Source: Phaseolus vulgaris (lineage: Eukaryota; Streptophyta; Magnoliopsida; Fabales; Fabaceae). Taken from it: DNA of 64,000 bases. The notes beneath the pieces were generated by a model that saw only the letters and a program-made list of their open reading frames with translations, made no database searches and was not told the origin of the DNA. This document shows positions 36,122 through 48,265 of this stretch, one piece after another. The translations under genes and the position numbers were made by a program. The DNA lies in NCBI RefSeq assembly GCF_000499845.2, contig NC_023758.2, forward strand, positions 25,827,520-25,891,519. The letters are read 5' to 3'. The first letter of the stretch is position 1. Each line of letters opens with the position of its first letter.

Positions 36122-37794
36122 ATGGTCAATACGGTGATTAATGAATTTTTAGCTTATAGCTTTAATATGTATAAATGACCTATTTAATTTTTTAGTTAAG
36201 TTGAGGTTTTATTCTACTATATTTTATTACACTTCTTGAACTATTGGTACAAGCGGACTTTAAGTCTAATTCAACCCTATAAAACCGGTTCATAGGGATC
36301 TCCAACACACCGAGAGTGACAGCTCGTGCGTGGGACAACATATTATGGGTGGTCCGATAGGCCCAACAAATACTTGTTAGGGTAGACTTTAAATGGTTTT
36401 TATACCATATTACAAAGTGGACTTTAAGCCTAAATCAACCCCATAAAACTGGCTCATGAGGTGAGGTTTGCACCCACTTATATACAATGAAATGTCATAA
36501 TCTCTAGTCGATGTGGGATCTCCAACACTTTAGCAAATATTACAGGGTTATCTGATGGTGCTAGTATTCCAGATACAATCTCTCATTTTTGGACAGGTGG
36601 TGATTGAAATATTCTCTTGTCTTTACTACATATGCCTCATTTTTTTTAACCATGTCATGGTTAAGGAGGAACAAGATATTCCTAATTAGATTATAGATGA
36701 GTCTGGTCGTTTCACTCTTAAATCGGCTAAGACTTTCTTTTTAGAACTAGAAGTTCAATGTGGTTGGGGTAAATTCATCTGGTCTTCATCTATTTCACCT
36801 TCCAAAACTTTAGTACTCTAGAAAGTTTTTCATGGGCGACTTCCTACAGATCAACATATTCAAAATAAAGGTTTGTATATATGTTTTATGTGTACACTTT
36901 GTGAAAACACATGAGGAATCTACTCAACATTTATTTTTTAAATGTTCTAATGCTTTACATATTTGGAATTGGGTTCGACAGATTTTTTCTCACTTCTCAT
37001 TTCTCTAATAAGGATGATCTTCTTTCTTTTATTAAGAGTGATGATAGTCCTTTGGTTAAATTGATTAATTAAGCTTGTTATGATAACTTTTTCTATTTAG
37101 ATGATATGGCATATGAGAAATTATGCTAGATTTCAGGATAAGATTAAGGTTTCTAGGGCTATTTCGGTAATTAAAGAGTTAACTTGTTTAGTGAGAAATT
37201 TGTTTAAGGCTTCAATGAAGAATGATTTGTTGGATTTCAATGTGAATAAGTTTTTTGGTATTAATACTCGTAGTGGTAAAATTCTTCGTCCTCCTCTTGT
37301 TAGATGGAAGTTTCCTTCACTAGGCTGAGTTAATGGCGCTGCTAGGTGTATCCTGGTTTTGCTACTTGTAGAGGTATTTTCTGTGGGAGTATATGGGAAA
37401 GTTTATTGGTGTTTTCTTTGTGATTCTTGAAGTTCAGATTGGTATCGTTGCTGAGTTTTATGGAGTTGTACATGATATGGAATAAGCTCAAAAAGATGAG
37501 ACTTACTAATGTCTGACTTGAATGTGATTCTGCCTTAGTTTGTGTTGCGTTTACTTCTAGGACTAATATTATGTGGATGCTTCGTAATCCATAAAATACT
37601 TATATTTGTCTGAATTACTGTGGGAAAATCAGGTGGGTTACTCATATTTTTCGTGAAGAAAATGCATGTGTTGATAAGTTGGCTAATTTATTATTTATTG
37701 TGATGATAGATGATTGTTGTTGTTTGAGGTGTCAGCCTAACTGAGATGTCAAGTTGCATAGTAATGTCTAACATAAAAACTTTTATAAAAAAAA
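36122..37794 (+). mobile_element. LINE copy 3, interrupted by a TRIM
   Basis: Homologous to copy 1 from about 5513 onwards (GGTCAATACGGTGATTA), with an internal deletion before 36200. A TRIM occupies 36252-36527, where about 50 bp of LINE sequence present in copy 2 are missing. It resumes at TTTAGCAAATATTACAGGG. The zinc-binding segment (36720-36970) and RNase H remnant (37330-37690) are heavily damaged. The 3' tail, with the phrase GATGTCAAGTTGCATAGT shared with copy 1, ends in an A-run at 37785-37794. Confidence 0.8.
36252..36527 (-). mobile_element. Degenerate TRIM inserted in LINE copy 3
   Basis: On the minus strand it starts at 36527 with TGTTGGAGATCCCACATCG. The first LTR runs to about 36409. 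A damaged primer-binding site (TGGTATAAAA) and a short core follow, then a truncated second LTR (TGTTGGAGATCCC at about 36313 down to 36252). The shared LTR blocks CAAACCTCACCTCA and CTTAAAGTCCACTT tie it to the TRIM at 1741-2137. No clean target duplication is seen, in line with the local deletion of LINE sequence. Confidence 0.8.
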
Positions 37795-38214
37795 TTAAAA
37801 ATTTAATTAAAAAAACTGTAAAATATAAAAGTTCAAATGATAAAATATATATAGAAACTTAATATTTTTAATTTAGTTTTAAACATTACTTTCGCACCAA
37901 TTGAAATAAGATATACAATTTCAACAAAATAATAGAAAAAATGCAAGCTAATTTAACTTTCTTCATCTATCTATACTATTATTATTATATAAAAAAATAT
38001 AATAATTCTATAAATGATATTGGGATGAACATTTAAAATATTTTTTAATTATTTTCATATTGTATTTTTTTTTAAATAATTAAAAAAAATACAAGATTTT
38101 TTTTTTCTGAAAAATGGTAACAATCTCACACCAAGTAATTTTTTAATTGCTCTGAAGAATTGGGATTTGAATTAGAAGAAGGGAGAGTAGTAGCAGCCGC
38201 AACACGTCGTGAAA
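37795..38214 (+). promoter_or_regulatory. Upstream flank of the plus-strand SWIB gene
   Basis: AT-rich spacer between the LINE tail and the start codon. A leader-like, less AT-rich stretch begins near 38155. No clear TATA box is assigned. Confidence 0.35.
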
Positions 38215-38734
38215 ATGGGGTCGTTGGGTCGAAGGAGCATGTCCACGGTGGCGAAAGCGGTGGCAGAAATCACAGGCACCGGCAACACCAAGATCCGCAA
38301 ATCTTCCAGTGAACTCTGCACCTTCCTTGGCATCCCTCATCACTCTCGTTCCGAAATTGCCCTCATTCTCTCCAAGTTTATCAAACTCTACAATTTCAGG
38401 GTTCACTCCCCTTACCTCACTTATTTATCCCCAATTTAATTTCATACTTGATTATATAACTTTGGTTACTAATTGCTTATGTTTAATTTAAGGTACTGAC
38501 AATGATATGTTTGGTGTGCAGAGTCCTGGTATTAAGAAGGACAAGATTTGGGAGCAGAATTTGCAATCGCTGTTGCGTGGAAGAAACAGTGTTGGTTTTC
38601 CTGAGATTGCTAAGATCTTGTCCTCGGAATTCAGCCAGGGTACCATTAATGTGAAGGACAGTAACATGGATTCTTCAATTGATAGCACAAAGGGGAAAGG
38701 TTCTCAAAAGAAAGGAAAGTCTTCTAAGAAGTAG
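38215..38734 (+). CDS. SWIB/MDM2-domain protein, second gene
   Basis: Exon 1 is 38215-38400 (62 codons) and exon 2 is 38522-38734 (70 codons plus TAG), joined by a 121-bp phase-0 intron; the product is 132 aa. I chose the ATG at 38215 as the first in-frame ATG. The SWIB domain covers about residues 30-110 (ELCTFLGIPHHSRSEIALIL in exon 1, GFPEIAKILSSEF in exon 2). The tail is Lys/Ser-rich (KGKGSQKKGKSSKK), which may bind nucleic acid or act as a nuclear signal. A short basic N-terminus (MGSLGRRSMST) could also target mitochondria. The intron interrupts the domain at the same position as in the SWIB gene at 32420-33968, so the two share ancestry, although sequence similarity is modest. Confidence 0.88.
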
Positions 38735-41700
38735 GTCTTCCACATGGTTTGTAGAACCCAACTTAGGTTTTTGAAAAAGTTGAAATTCAGTGTTTGCTCA
38801 ATCTGCTATTTTGCATGATAATGGCATGAGTGAGTTTCAGTGGCAAACTGTTGAGAAAGGTTGGTTATTGTGTTGTTGTCCTTTGAAATAATTTGATTCC
38901 TCGTTTAGCACATTCATAACTGACATGATTTACTTGTTCTTTTGTTCAAGGAGCTGACAAAAACTATTTTTATTTGCACTTTTTATTTGTTAGTTACTGT
39001 GGCATATAAAGAATTCATGTATTATGCCCGTCCGTGAATGAAAAAGAATGTTAGCTTCTCAATTTTACAGTTTTGCTGTGCTTGATTTCTTTCTTCAAAT
39101 CTCTCAACCATAGATTAGCAATTCAGTGTATGAACTACCGTTATGAGGCATGAACAGTAATCAAAGATGTTGCTTTTGCTTCTTCTCCTGTTTGTTAATT
39201 GCTAACTTGCTAGTCTCTTTCTTTTCTTAATAATTGATGGTTCTTTCCGAGGGATTCAGGAGGAAGATTCAACAAAAATAAGATATAGATAAGATTGACA
39301 CCACAACCGATTCAAAACTTTAAGGTAATGGATTCTTAGAACTTTCTCATTTCTATTCAACCCAGAATTTACACTCATTTCTATTCAATATAGATCTTAC
39401 ACTTTCACCTAATGTACCAAAATCCTGTATATTAAGATTAAATTGGTCAAATAAATGATACTTTAATTTGAAGGTACGGAAATTAGTGATTTATTCAGTT
39501 TGATGATTAACAAATAGGGAAAGATAGCACAATTCTTGATACAATGGTGAAAACAGCATGGCAAGTCAGGTTCTAAATGTGGAAGTTGCTTGCAGCTCAG
39601 GGAAATCAATTCAGTAATTTTTTTGTCTTATTCTGAGATGATACTTTTTATCCAAATAGTTTTTCTCCCACACATTTTAATGTTCTTGATGTAGACTTGG
39701 TTAAACTTTATCCTTAGACAGTCATTAACATTAACCTATCAGAATCTTACCTCTTGTTTATTGTTTTCCAAATCCTCTAACGTTAAATGTTAGTAAGGTT
39801 TCAGCGTAAGAGAGCTTTTGGGTTTAGAGCTAGCTTAACTTCTCGACGTTAAATATTAGTAATCAGTTTTCAGAGCTCTAACTAGGCTTTGATATGCTCT
39901 GTTGTTGTCACCTCTTAAACTTTCTTGGACTGCCAAACACAAACAATGACCAAGCTTTCCCATGTTCATTCATCATAATGTTGCCATAACAGGAAACAAA
40001 ATATTTATGTAGATAAAAGAGTTACCACTGCAGATTAAGGGAAATTATAAAAAATATTTAAAAAATATATGACCTTCAAAATTAAATTTATATCCGAATT
40101 ATGACATGCACTTATGATGTTGGTCTTAAGATGATTATCCTTAATTAAATATATAAAATTAATATAATTTTAAAATATATTATTTTGATCCATTGAGTTA
40201 TGCAAAATTAAATAGTTTGTTAATTATTTTATTTTAAAAATAAAAATTTATTTGTGAAAATATTTGTTTGGGTATAATAAGGGTTGACCTTGTCCCTCCT
40301 TATTTTTATTTGTAATGAAAGTAGGGATGTGAAAGTTAGTATTTTTAGTTTTAAAGTTTTAATATATTTTTAGTATTAATGAGATTTTGTATTTTCTATA
40401 ATTCACTCAAATATAAGAGAGTGTGAGAAATTATACTTGATACAGTTACAAATCATCAAATGAGTAATGTACTGTAAATTATATATCAATATTTTAGATT
40501 GTTGCATGAATTTTATTTAAAATAATATGTAATTGAAGTTTTATTATATATGAAAACTTTTTAAATCATTTAAGCATTGAATATAAGATAAGTTTGTAGT
40601 CATGCATATTTTACATAATTTATTTTAAAAATTTATTATATTTAAATAATTTTTAAATACTAAATATATATTTAAATAACTATTTTTTCAAAGTTTATTC
40701 AATAAAGTGATTTTTAAATAATAAAATGCAAAATCTAAGATAATACATTTAATCATACATATATCTGAAATTTATTTAAGTGTATTTTAGGCTGTATAAA
40801 ATCAATATCAAAATAAGTTCTCTTTTATTTCTATTATATTTAAATTTATTCAAGTATTTTAATTAATAGACGTCAAATGCAAAAAGTATACATCAACATG
40901 CATATATTCAAATGACTTATGAATATATAAAGATGACCTTATGCAATCATATTTTACATTTGTATCCTTATTGACACTTACATGATTATACTCATGCACA
41001 TATAATTATTCATTTTTAAATAATAGCCACAAAATATGAGATGATGAGATTTAAAATTTAACTCATTAAGTAACAAAACATGCTTAAAGTCGCATATATT
41101 TAAGCACATGAATTACAACTCTCGACGGGTTTCACTTCATGACCGTTTGTTTTTTTCTTGGAGATTTGAAAAGGGTGGCCGAAGCAATGAATGTGATGGA
41201 TCAATGATGGTTCATATAGAGTTATGGGTTCCTTGTAGGTGCATGAAAGGTATGAAGAGTGATTGGTTGGGCCATATCACTTGAAGAAAGGTGGAGGTGA
41301 AGATCAAAGTGTCTAACCTAGAGAGACTAGACAAGAGAGTAGAAGCTTGCAATATTTGGCAGCATTTTACTCATAAAATTGATCTTACAAAACATGAGTC
41401 AAAACACCCTATTTAAAGGAGATGATGCCTTGGAGAGCAAAGAGCAGGGGTAGGATGAGAAATACACAAAAGATGGGTTGTTAGGGTATTGACTAAAGTC
41501 AATGCCGCACCCTAGGAGCAAAGATCTAGAAGTTAGGTTAACTTCCTACCCTAAAAGGCTCTACTCAAGCTTCAATGGTTATCACATTTCCCCTATTATG
41601 TTAAATGAACCTTATTCTACTTAAATTACAAATAAAAAAACTAGTTGTCATGGTTTGAGCTTTACTTCTTGTGGTCCTCTTTCAACATATAAATAAAAGT

Positions 41701-42653
41701 TTCCCTGTCATCAATAGCAGAGTCTCAATCTTCTTGAATCCTCTTTGTCATGTACTTAGTTGTTGGACCTAAATTAGGGCATGAGTTTGGGCAAATGAAA
41801 ACACTTTCATTTTATTTTTTTATTTTTTAAATAATTTACTTTTAGTGGTAACAATCTAGGTTTAATTTTCATAACTTTTCCTCTAAATATTATTTTGGAT
41901 TATTCCAACCGCATTGGATTTTATAACTTTGGAGCTCCAACATGTACATATGATTTATTTAATTTAGAATTTTATGCTGTTCTTCTTTTAATGATTGTCT
42001 GAAGTTTATGCAAATTTGATAAATTAATATATATGAACCTATTCGAATTCAATGTTTTTTTTTTTTAGCTAAAAATGTTGTATTTAAGCTTATGCACCTA
42101 ATTAAAATTAATAGTTAGACCCATATTTGCATAACAGAATTTTGAACTAATCGTTTTAATATTCCAATTTTGATTTAAAAAATTTAATTAGGAATCAATC
42201 GATTTTTTTTATTTTATAATTATATATAAATTATATTAAATAATATTTTGATATGATTATTTTTTTAAAATAACGTTTGTTTGATTGAATTAATTAATTG
42301 AATGGTTAAATCTTGAATTTTTTATTTAATTTTTTAAATTTAATAAGAAGAATTGTATAAATATTTGTGGATTGATCTTTAATCTTCTTAAATTTCATTT
42401 TCATTTTTGTTGCATTTTATATTAAATTTTTTAAAAGAAAGGTTAGTAACTTTGAGGAAATAATAACATCATCATTCAAAATTATTGTTTAGAATATGGT
42501 AGAGAAAGAAAAAGTTGATGGAACTCCCTAAACCCTAAACTCGTTTATCATTTATGCTTTGTTTGGATTGGGAAGTGAGAAGTTGAGGGTGTGGGAGAGT
42601 GAAAGTGTGAAGTGTGAAGATTTGAGAAGAAAGTGTAAAGAAAGTTGATGGTG
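38735..42653. other. Long intergenic region with one unassigned block
   Basis: The first few hundred bases are the likely 3' UTR and flank of the second SWIB gene. Most of the rest is AT-rich. A block at about 41130-41640 is less AT-rich and resembles part of a retroelement LTR or leader (TTTAAAGGAGATGATGCCTTGG region), but I could not find matching ends. No gene is supported. Confidence 0.45.
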
Positions 42654-42922
42654 TATTAATGGATAAAATCAATTTGTGATAGAGAGAATAATCAGGATAA
42701 AAATAATTTATGATAGAGAAAATAATCAGGATACAATCACTATTAATGGGTAGTATATCTCATGTATATTAACATATTTTGTAATATCAATTTGTCTATA
42801 ATTAGGAACGTAATTATAGGATGCTAAGTTAGGAAAGAATGTGTAAGATTCTACTGATATGGTGTATATATGTATCTCCGTGGTGGAGGAATAAAACAGG
42901 TTGAATAATATATATTCCTTTT
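42654..42922 (+). repeat. 5' LTR of the Copia element
   Basis: 269 bp, pairing with 47379-47649. The two LTRs differ by scattered substitutions and a few small indels. The ends do not show the usual TG...CA, so the boundaries may be off by a few bases. Confidence 0.8.
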
Positions 42923-42933
42923 TGGTATCAAAG
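42923..42933 (+). other. Copia primer-binding site
   Basis: TGGTATCAAAG differs by one base from the common TGGTATCAGAG initiator-Met tRNA site and directly follows the 5' LTR. Confidence 0.75.
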
Positions 42934-42983
42934 TACAAAACTCTGATACCCGACAACCACAAAACAAAGGCAACGGGGCACAA

Positions 42984-43816
42984 CCAAGGCTGCCAAAGCA
43001 GAGCATGAAAAAGGAGGTGCTAAGAAGACCTACTCGCCATATGATCTCAACGCAAGTGACAATCTCGAAAACATAATCACGCAAGTCCAATTGCACGATG
43101 AAAATTACGACGAATGGGCAAGAAAAGTGAAGATCTCGCTTCATGCTTGGAGGAAATGGGGGTTCATCGATGGAACACACATCCAGCCAAAGGATGAGGC
43201 ACCCGATCTTGAAGACTGGTGGACCATGTAGTCCATGATCGTCTTTTGGATTCTAAACACCATTGAACCAAGCTTACGGTCCACAATAGCTTATGTTGAG
43301 ACTGCACATAACTTGTGGGAAGATATTAAAGAAAGATTCTTGGTTGTGAATGGACCTAAAATTCAACAACTAAGGTCAGACTTGTCAAGATGCAAGCAGG
43401 AAGGAATGACAGTGGCAACTTACTTTGGAAAAGTGAAGGTTCTTTGGGATGAGCTTGCTAACAGTGACAAAATTCCATCTTGTACGTGTGGTGGATGCAA
43501 GTGTGGGATTGGTGCTTAGTTGGAAAAACGAAGGGAGGAGGAGAAGGTTCATCAACTTATTATGGGGTTGGATGACTCAAGTTACGGGATAGTGAGATCA
43601 AACATTCTGGCCTCAGACCCATTGTCGTCTCTGAACCGTGTATATGCAATGTTGATACAAGAAGAAAGAGTGAGAATGATACCCAAATCCATGAAAGAAA
43701 GGGGGTTGGTCGTGGGTCTCGTGATGCAGGCCAACTACAAAAAAAAAGGGTGTGGAGATGCGGTAGAAAAATCAATGATGTGCACTTATTACGGTAAAAA
43801 TGGTCACGCCAACTGA
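42984..43816 (+). pseudogene. Copia gag, broken by stops
   Basis: A readable frame begins with a gag N-terminal block (SPYDLNASDNLENIITQV, then NYDEWARKVK). It continues through ILNTIEPSLRSTIAYVETA and LMGLD-type gag sequence to a damaged zinc knuckle (CTYYGKNGHAN, where the second Cys is Tyr and a stop follows). In-frame TAG codons at 43229-43231 and 43517-43519 stand where related elements usually have Gln, so CAG-to-TAG is the simplest reading. Gag would form the particle that packages element RNA. Confidence 0.8.
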
Positions 43817-43887
43817 TCGGATGTCCCGAATGGTGGGGTGACAGACCAAAAAGTGAAGGAAAATGGAACGACAGATGACGTTAAGGG

Positions 43888-45226
43888 ATGAGGAACAAAG
43901 GTAATTTAGCACGTGCAAATGTGACACATGCTAGTGGAAGCAACAACCAAGCCAACAATGAAGACAAGAAACTTGAGATGGCAGGTTTGACCAATGAGCA
44001 ATGGAAGGTATTGGTTGATATGATCAGCAAGCAAAAATCAAATGAATCAGAGAAAATGTCTGGTAAGAGCATTTGGGATTTGTGGATTATTGACAGTGGG
44101 GCATCCAATCATATGACCGGACCTCTGGAAAGTTTGTGTGAAAAGGAAACTATACAAGGGTGCCCCGTGGGGTTGCCTGATGGTGAACGTGTTCTACCTT
44201 GCAAGCAAGGAACAATGACTCTTGAAGAAGGACTTGAATTAAAAAATGGCCTTTATGTTCCCAAATTAAAATGCAATTTACTTTTAGTACCTCAATTGGC
44301 GGATGAAAAAAACCGTGTTGTAACATTCACTGATAAATTGTGTATTATACCGGACCGCACTTCGATGACGTTGATTGGAGCAGGTGAACAGAAAGATGGG
44401 CTCTATTGGTATTGTGGGGTACACAAGGCTCAAGCATGTCATGTTAAGATGGAAAATCAACTAGCACTTTGGCACCATAGATTATTTAAAATTGTGCAAA
44501 TGCTTTGTGACATAAGTGAGAAATGTACTCGTGATGAGTTGAATAAAGTTTGTGAAAAATCGAAACAAACAAGAGACAAGTTTTTCTTGAGTGATCATCA
44601 AACTTTGAATATTTTTTATTTAATTCATTGTGACTTATGGGGTCCTTATAAAACTCCTTCATCCTGTGGTGCTTCATATTTTTTTGACAATTGTGGATGA
44701 TTGCTCACGGGCAGTTTGGATCTATTTGTTAAAGGAAAAAACAGAGGTATCAGTGACTTTGAAAAAAAAATTCACACTTGTTGAGCGACAATACAACAAG
44801 TGTGTTAAAATGATTCGCTCTAACAATGGAACCGAATTCATGTGTCTAAAACAATATTTCATTCAGGAAGGTATCCTTCACCAAACTTCCTGCGTTAGGA
44901 CCCCACAACAAAATGGGTGCGTAGAACGCAAGCATCGACATATTCTAAATGTTGCTCGATCATTACGGTTTCAAGGCAATCTTCCTATTAAATTTTGGGG
45001 GGAATGTGTTTTGACTGCGGGCTACTTAATCAATCTCACGCCATCCTCCATTCTAAAAGGAAAATCTGCCTATGAAGTGATCCATGGATGTGTAACCAGT
45101 TACGCGCACTTATGCGTATTTGGCTCATTATGTTATGCTCACAATCAAAATAGACAGCGGGATAAATTTGATAGTCGTAGCCGGAAATGTGTGTTTGTCG
45201 GGTATCCATTCGGGCAAAAAGGATGA
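43888..45226 (+). pseudogene. Copia protease and integrase, frameshifted
   Basis: The aspartic protease motif DSGASNHMTG lies at about 44092, followed by the pre-integrase segment (LALWHHRLFK at about 44461) and the integrase core. A run of seven T at about 44678-44685 marks a frameshift: the first frame ends at 44700 and the second carries IVDDCSRAVWIYLL onwards. In the integrase, the second catalytic Asp is Asn (RSNNGTEF, codon 44822-44824, a G-to-A type change). The glutamate region QQNGCVERKHRH is retained. The frame ends in TGA at 45224-45226. Confidence 0.85.
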
Positions 45227-45879
45227 AAACTATTTGATTTGGAAACATAAAGTTTCTTTGTCTCTCGTGATGTACGTTTTGTAGAAAATGAATTTTCATA
45301 TTTGGAAGTCCAACCTCCAAAGAAGGTCATTACACCTCTTGACCTACCATTACAATATATAATTGTTGAAGAACCTTTAGAAAATGGACCAGGCCCACAC
45401 CTTCGTCATGAAGTTGCCTCCTCAAACCCAGATGAATGCATAGTCAACCAACCTATTGCATCTCCCATCCAAGACAGGGGGTATTGCCCTCACAGAAGGC
45501 TCCAACCTCACTGTCAGCATCTCCGATTTGCGCGTAGAAGACTTGGCGCTACCCGCAGAACCACCGTCGCGTACGGAGGAAGTGGTGTCGTCTTCTTCTT
45601 CACCACCAACGATGGTTGTGGTTCCCCTTAGACGAGGGCACCACGCAAAGACGCCTTTAGTCCGATTGCGCGATTTTGTCCCTGCCACCACGATACCATC
45701 GAGTCCTTCTGTCCAATCACCTCCTCCAACAAAATCCTCAGGTGTGTTGTATCCTATACATGATTTTGTGAATTGTGATTCCTTTTCTAACCACCATCAC
45801 AAGTTTTCTTGCCTCTTTGCACATAGAACAGGAACCCCTATTCTTTTCTCAAGCGGTCTGAGACGCTCGGTGGCGTGAA

Positions 45880-47367
45880 GCTATGGCACAGGAAATTCAT
45901 GCTCTATAACTCAATGAAACCTGGAAACTTACCCCTTTCCCTCCAAGAAAGAAGGCACTTTGGTGTAAGTGGATCTACAAAATCAAATACAACTCTGATG
46001 GAACAATTAAAATACTCAAGGCTCGATTGGTAATTCTTGGCAATCATCAAGTGGAGGGTTTGGATTACAACGAGACGTTTTCTCATGTCACAAAGATGGT
46101 AACCATTCGCACAACTCTAGCCGTGGCAGCCGCCAAAGATTGGGAGCTTCATTAGATGGACGTTCACAATGTGTTTCTCGATGGCGATCTTGAAGATGAG
46201 GTTTATATGAAACTCCCTCCTGGCTTCCAAGTATCTCAACTAGGGGTAGTGTGCAAGCTTCAAAAGTCTCTTTATGGCCTCCGACAGGCCCCCGAGTGTT
46301 GGTTTGCTAAACTATCTTCTGCTCTAACTCGTTACAGGTTTCAACAATCACAAAAGGATCATTCCCTGTTTTCTCTCAATAATAATGACATACTATTGGT
46401 CGTGCTGGTCTATATTGATGATCTTGTGGTTGTAGGGAATAATGACACTGTCATCCAATGTTTTAAAGGCTACTTAAATCAATGCTTTCGTATGAAAGAT
46501 TTAGGTCGCCTCAAGTACTTTCTGGGGATTGAAGTTGCTCACTCCCCCAACGGAATATTCCTTTGTCAGAGGAAATATGCCTTAGATATAATTATTGAAG
46601 TTGAATTGTTGGGTGCGAAGCCCGCCACTACACCATGTGAAGAAAATCACAAATTGGGTTTTGCTACCGGTTCTTTTCTTTCTGACCCTGCTACTTATCG
46701 TAGATTTATTGGGAGGTTAATTTATATGTGTTTCACTCGATCTGACCTTGCCTATAGTGTCCAAGTTTTATCTCAATTTATGCAAAATCTATGCTCCGGG
46801 CATTGGCAAGCTGCTCTTCGTGTTGTTTGATATTTAAAGGGGTATCCTGGACAAGGAATACTCCTACCTCGAGAGAACAACTTACAACTTTCCGGGTGGT
46901 GTGATTCTGATTGGACGAGTTGTCCTCTGATACGAAAATCTCTCACAGGGTGGTTTATTCAACTCGGTACTTCCCCAATCTCTTGGAAAACCCATAAACA
47001 ACAAACAGTCTCTGCCTCTTCTGTTGAGGTTGAATATCGCTCAATGGTTAAGACCACCCGAGAATTAAAGTGGATTAAAGACATGCTCTCTTCTCTTCAC
47101 GTTCCTCATCCTTACCTAATTCGTCTTTACTGCAATAGTCAAGCGGCGTTTCACGTTGCTAAAAACCCGATCTTCCACGAACGCACCAAAATCATTGAAG
47201 TTGACTGCCACCTTGTTCGAGATGAAATCATTCACAAACACCTTCTTCCATCATATGTGCCCCCACATACGCAACTAGCTAATATCTTCACCAAAGCTCT
47301 TGGTGCTAAAAAGTTTGGGGTCATCCTGGTCAAGTTGGGCATTCAAGACTTACATGCTCCAACTTGA
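45880..47367 (+). pseudogene. Copia reverse transcriptase and RNase H, stop-interrupted
   Basis: RT begins with EAMAQEIHAL and NETWKLTPFPP, runs through VEGLDYNETFSHV and QAPECWF, and has the polymerase box YIDD at about 46411-46422. RNase H follows (GWCDSDWTSCP, SSVEVEYRSM at about 47020, then the C-terminal QLANIFTKAL). In-frame stops stand at 45907-45909 (TAA), 46153-46155 (TAG) and 46828-46830 (TGA). The polymerase box is intact, but no full-length product could be made. Confidence 0.88.
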
Positions 47368-47378
47368 AAGGGGGTGGG

Positions 47379-47649
47379 TATTAACGGATAGAATCAATTT
47401 GTGATAGAGAGAATAATCAAGATAAAATCAATTTGTGATAGAGAAGAAAATAATCAGGATACAATCACTATTAATGGGTAGTATATCTCATGTATATTAG
47501 CATATTCTGTAATATCAATTTTGCCTATAATTAGCAACGTAATTATAGGATGCTAAGTTAGGAAAGAATGTGTATGATTCTACTAATATGGTGTATATAT
47601 GTATCTCTGCGATGGAGGAATAAAACAGGTTGAATAATATACTCCTTTT
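47379..47649 (+). repeat. 3' LTR of the Copia element
   Basis: 271 bp, homologous to 42654-42922. The purine tract GAAAGGGGGTGGG at about 47366-47378 lies immediately upstream, as expected for second-strand priming. Confidence 0.8.
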
Positions 47650-48265
47650 GGGTGTTTGGATTGTTGTATGTTAGAATGGATGTGTGAGGAAAATTTATTG
47701 AAATATGTGAGTGATGCGGTGGTTGTAAGGATATTTTGAATTATTTTTAATTGTGTAAATTGTAAGATTACAAATTTATCCTTGTGTATAAAAAAAAGAA
47801 GTAAATGATAATTATTTTGTGCACATTTTAGTTAATTAAAATAATTTAAAATTTCAATTATAAATAATAAAATAATGTAGAATTCAAATAAATAAATAAA
47901 TAAAATATAAAATTTAAATATAATTATATTGTGTTTCAATTTATTATTTTATTTTATTTTTGTTAATTAAAATAATGTATTTAGATAATTTTAATATATT
48001 TTTTATTCTTTAAATTATATATATATAAAGTAATGCTCTCGATTCTCCAATAAAGATAATGCAGCCTAAATTTGATTTATGCATAATATAAATTAAATGT
48101 TAAAAAAGTTGCATTCAAAACAATATTATTCTCTAAATAAGTACCATGAAAACTATCATGAAAACCTTAATATTAAATAATAATTTCTCAATGTTCAACG
48201 TCAAAAATAACAATAACAATTCATCAATGTTCAACATGAAAAATAAAAATAAAAAATAAAAATAA
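47650..48265. other. AT-rich flank of the Copia element
   Basis: No gene was recognised. The phrase GTTTGGATTG occurs on both flanks of the Copia element (42562 and 47655), so the element may sit inside an older repeat. Confidence 0.4.

Larger units (their letters stand above)
42654..47649 (+). mobile_element. Copia-type LTR retrotransposon, inactivated
   Basis: About 5.0 kb. LTRs at 42654-42922 and 47379-47649 share TATTAA, TCAATTTGTGATAGAGAG, GGTAGTATATCTCATGTATA, AGGATGCTAAGTTAGG and GAATAAAACAGGTTGAATA. A primer-binding site TGGTATCAAAG follows the left LTR at 42923, and a purine tract GAAAGGGGGTGGG precedes the right LTR. Flanks TGGTG (42649-42653) and GGGTG (47650-47654) fit a 5-bp target duplication with one mismatch. 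The domain order gag, protease, integrase, RT, RNase H is that of Ty1/Copia. At least six in-frame stops, one frameshift and a lost integrase Asp make it non-autonomous. Confidence 0.92.

Noticed and set aside
45302..45878. 109- and 140-codon frames as host genes
   Set aside because: They lie in the variable linker between Copia integrase and RT and have no independent gene structure.
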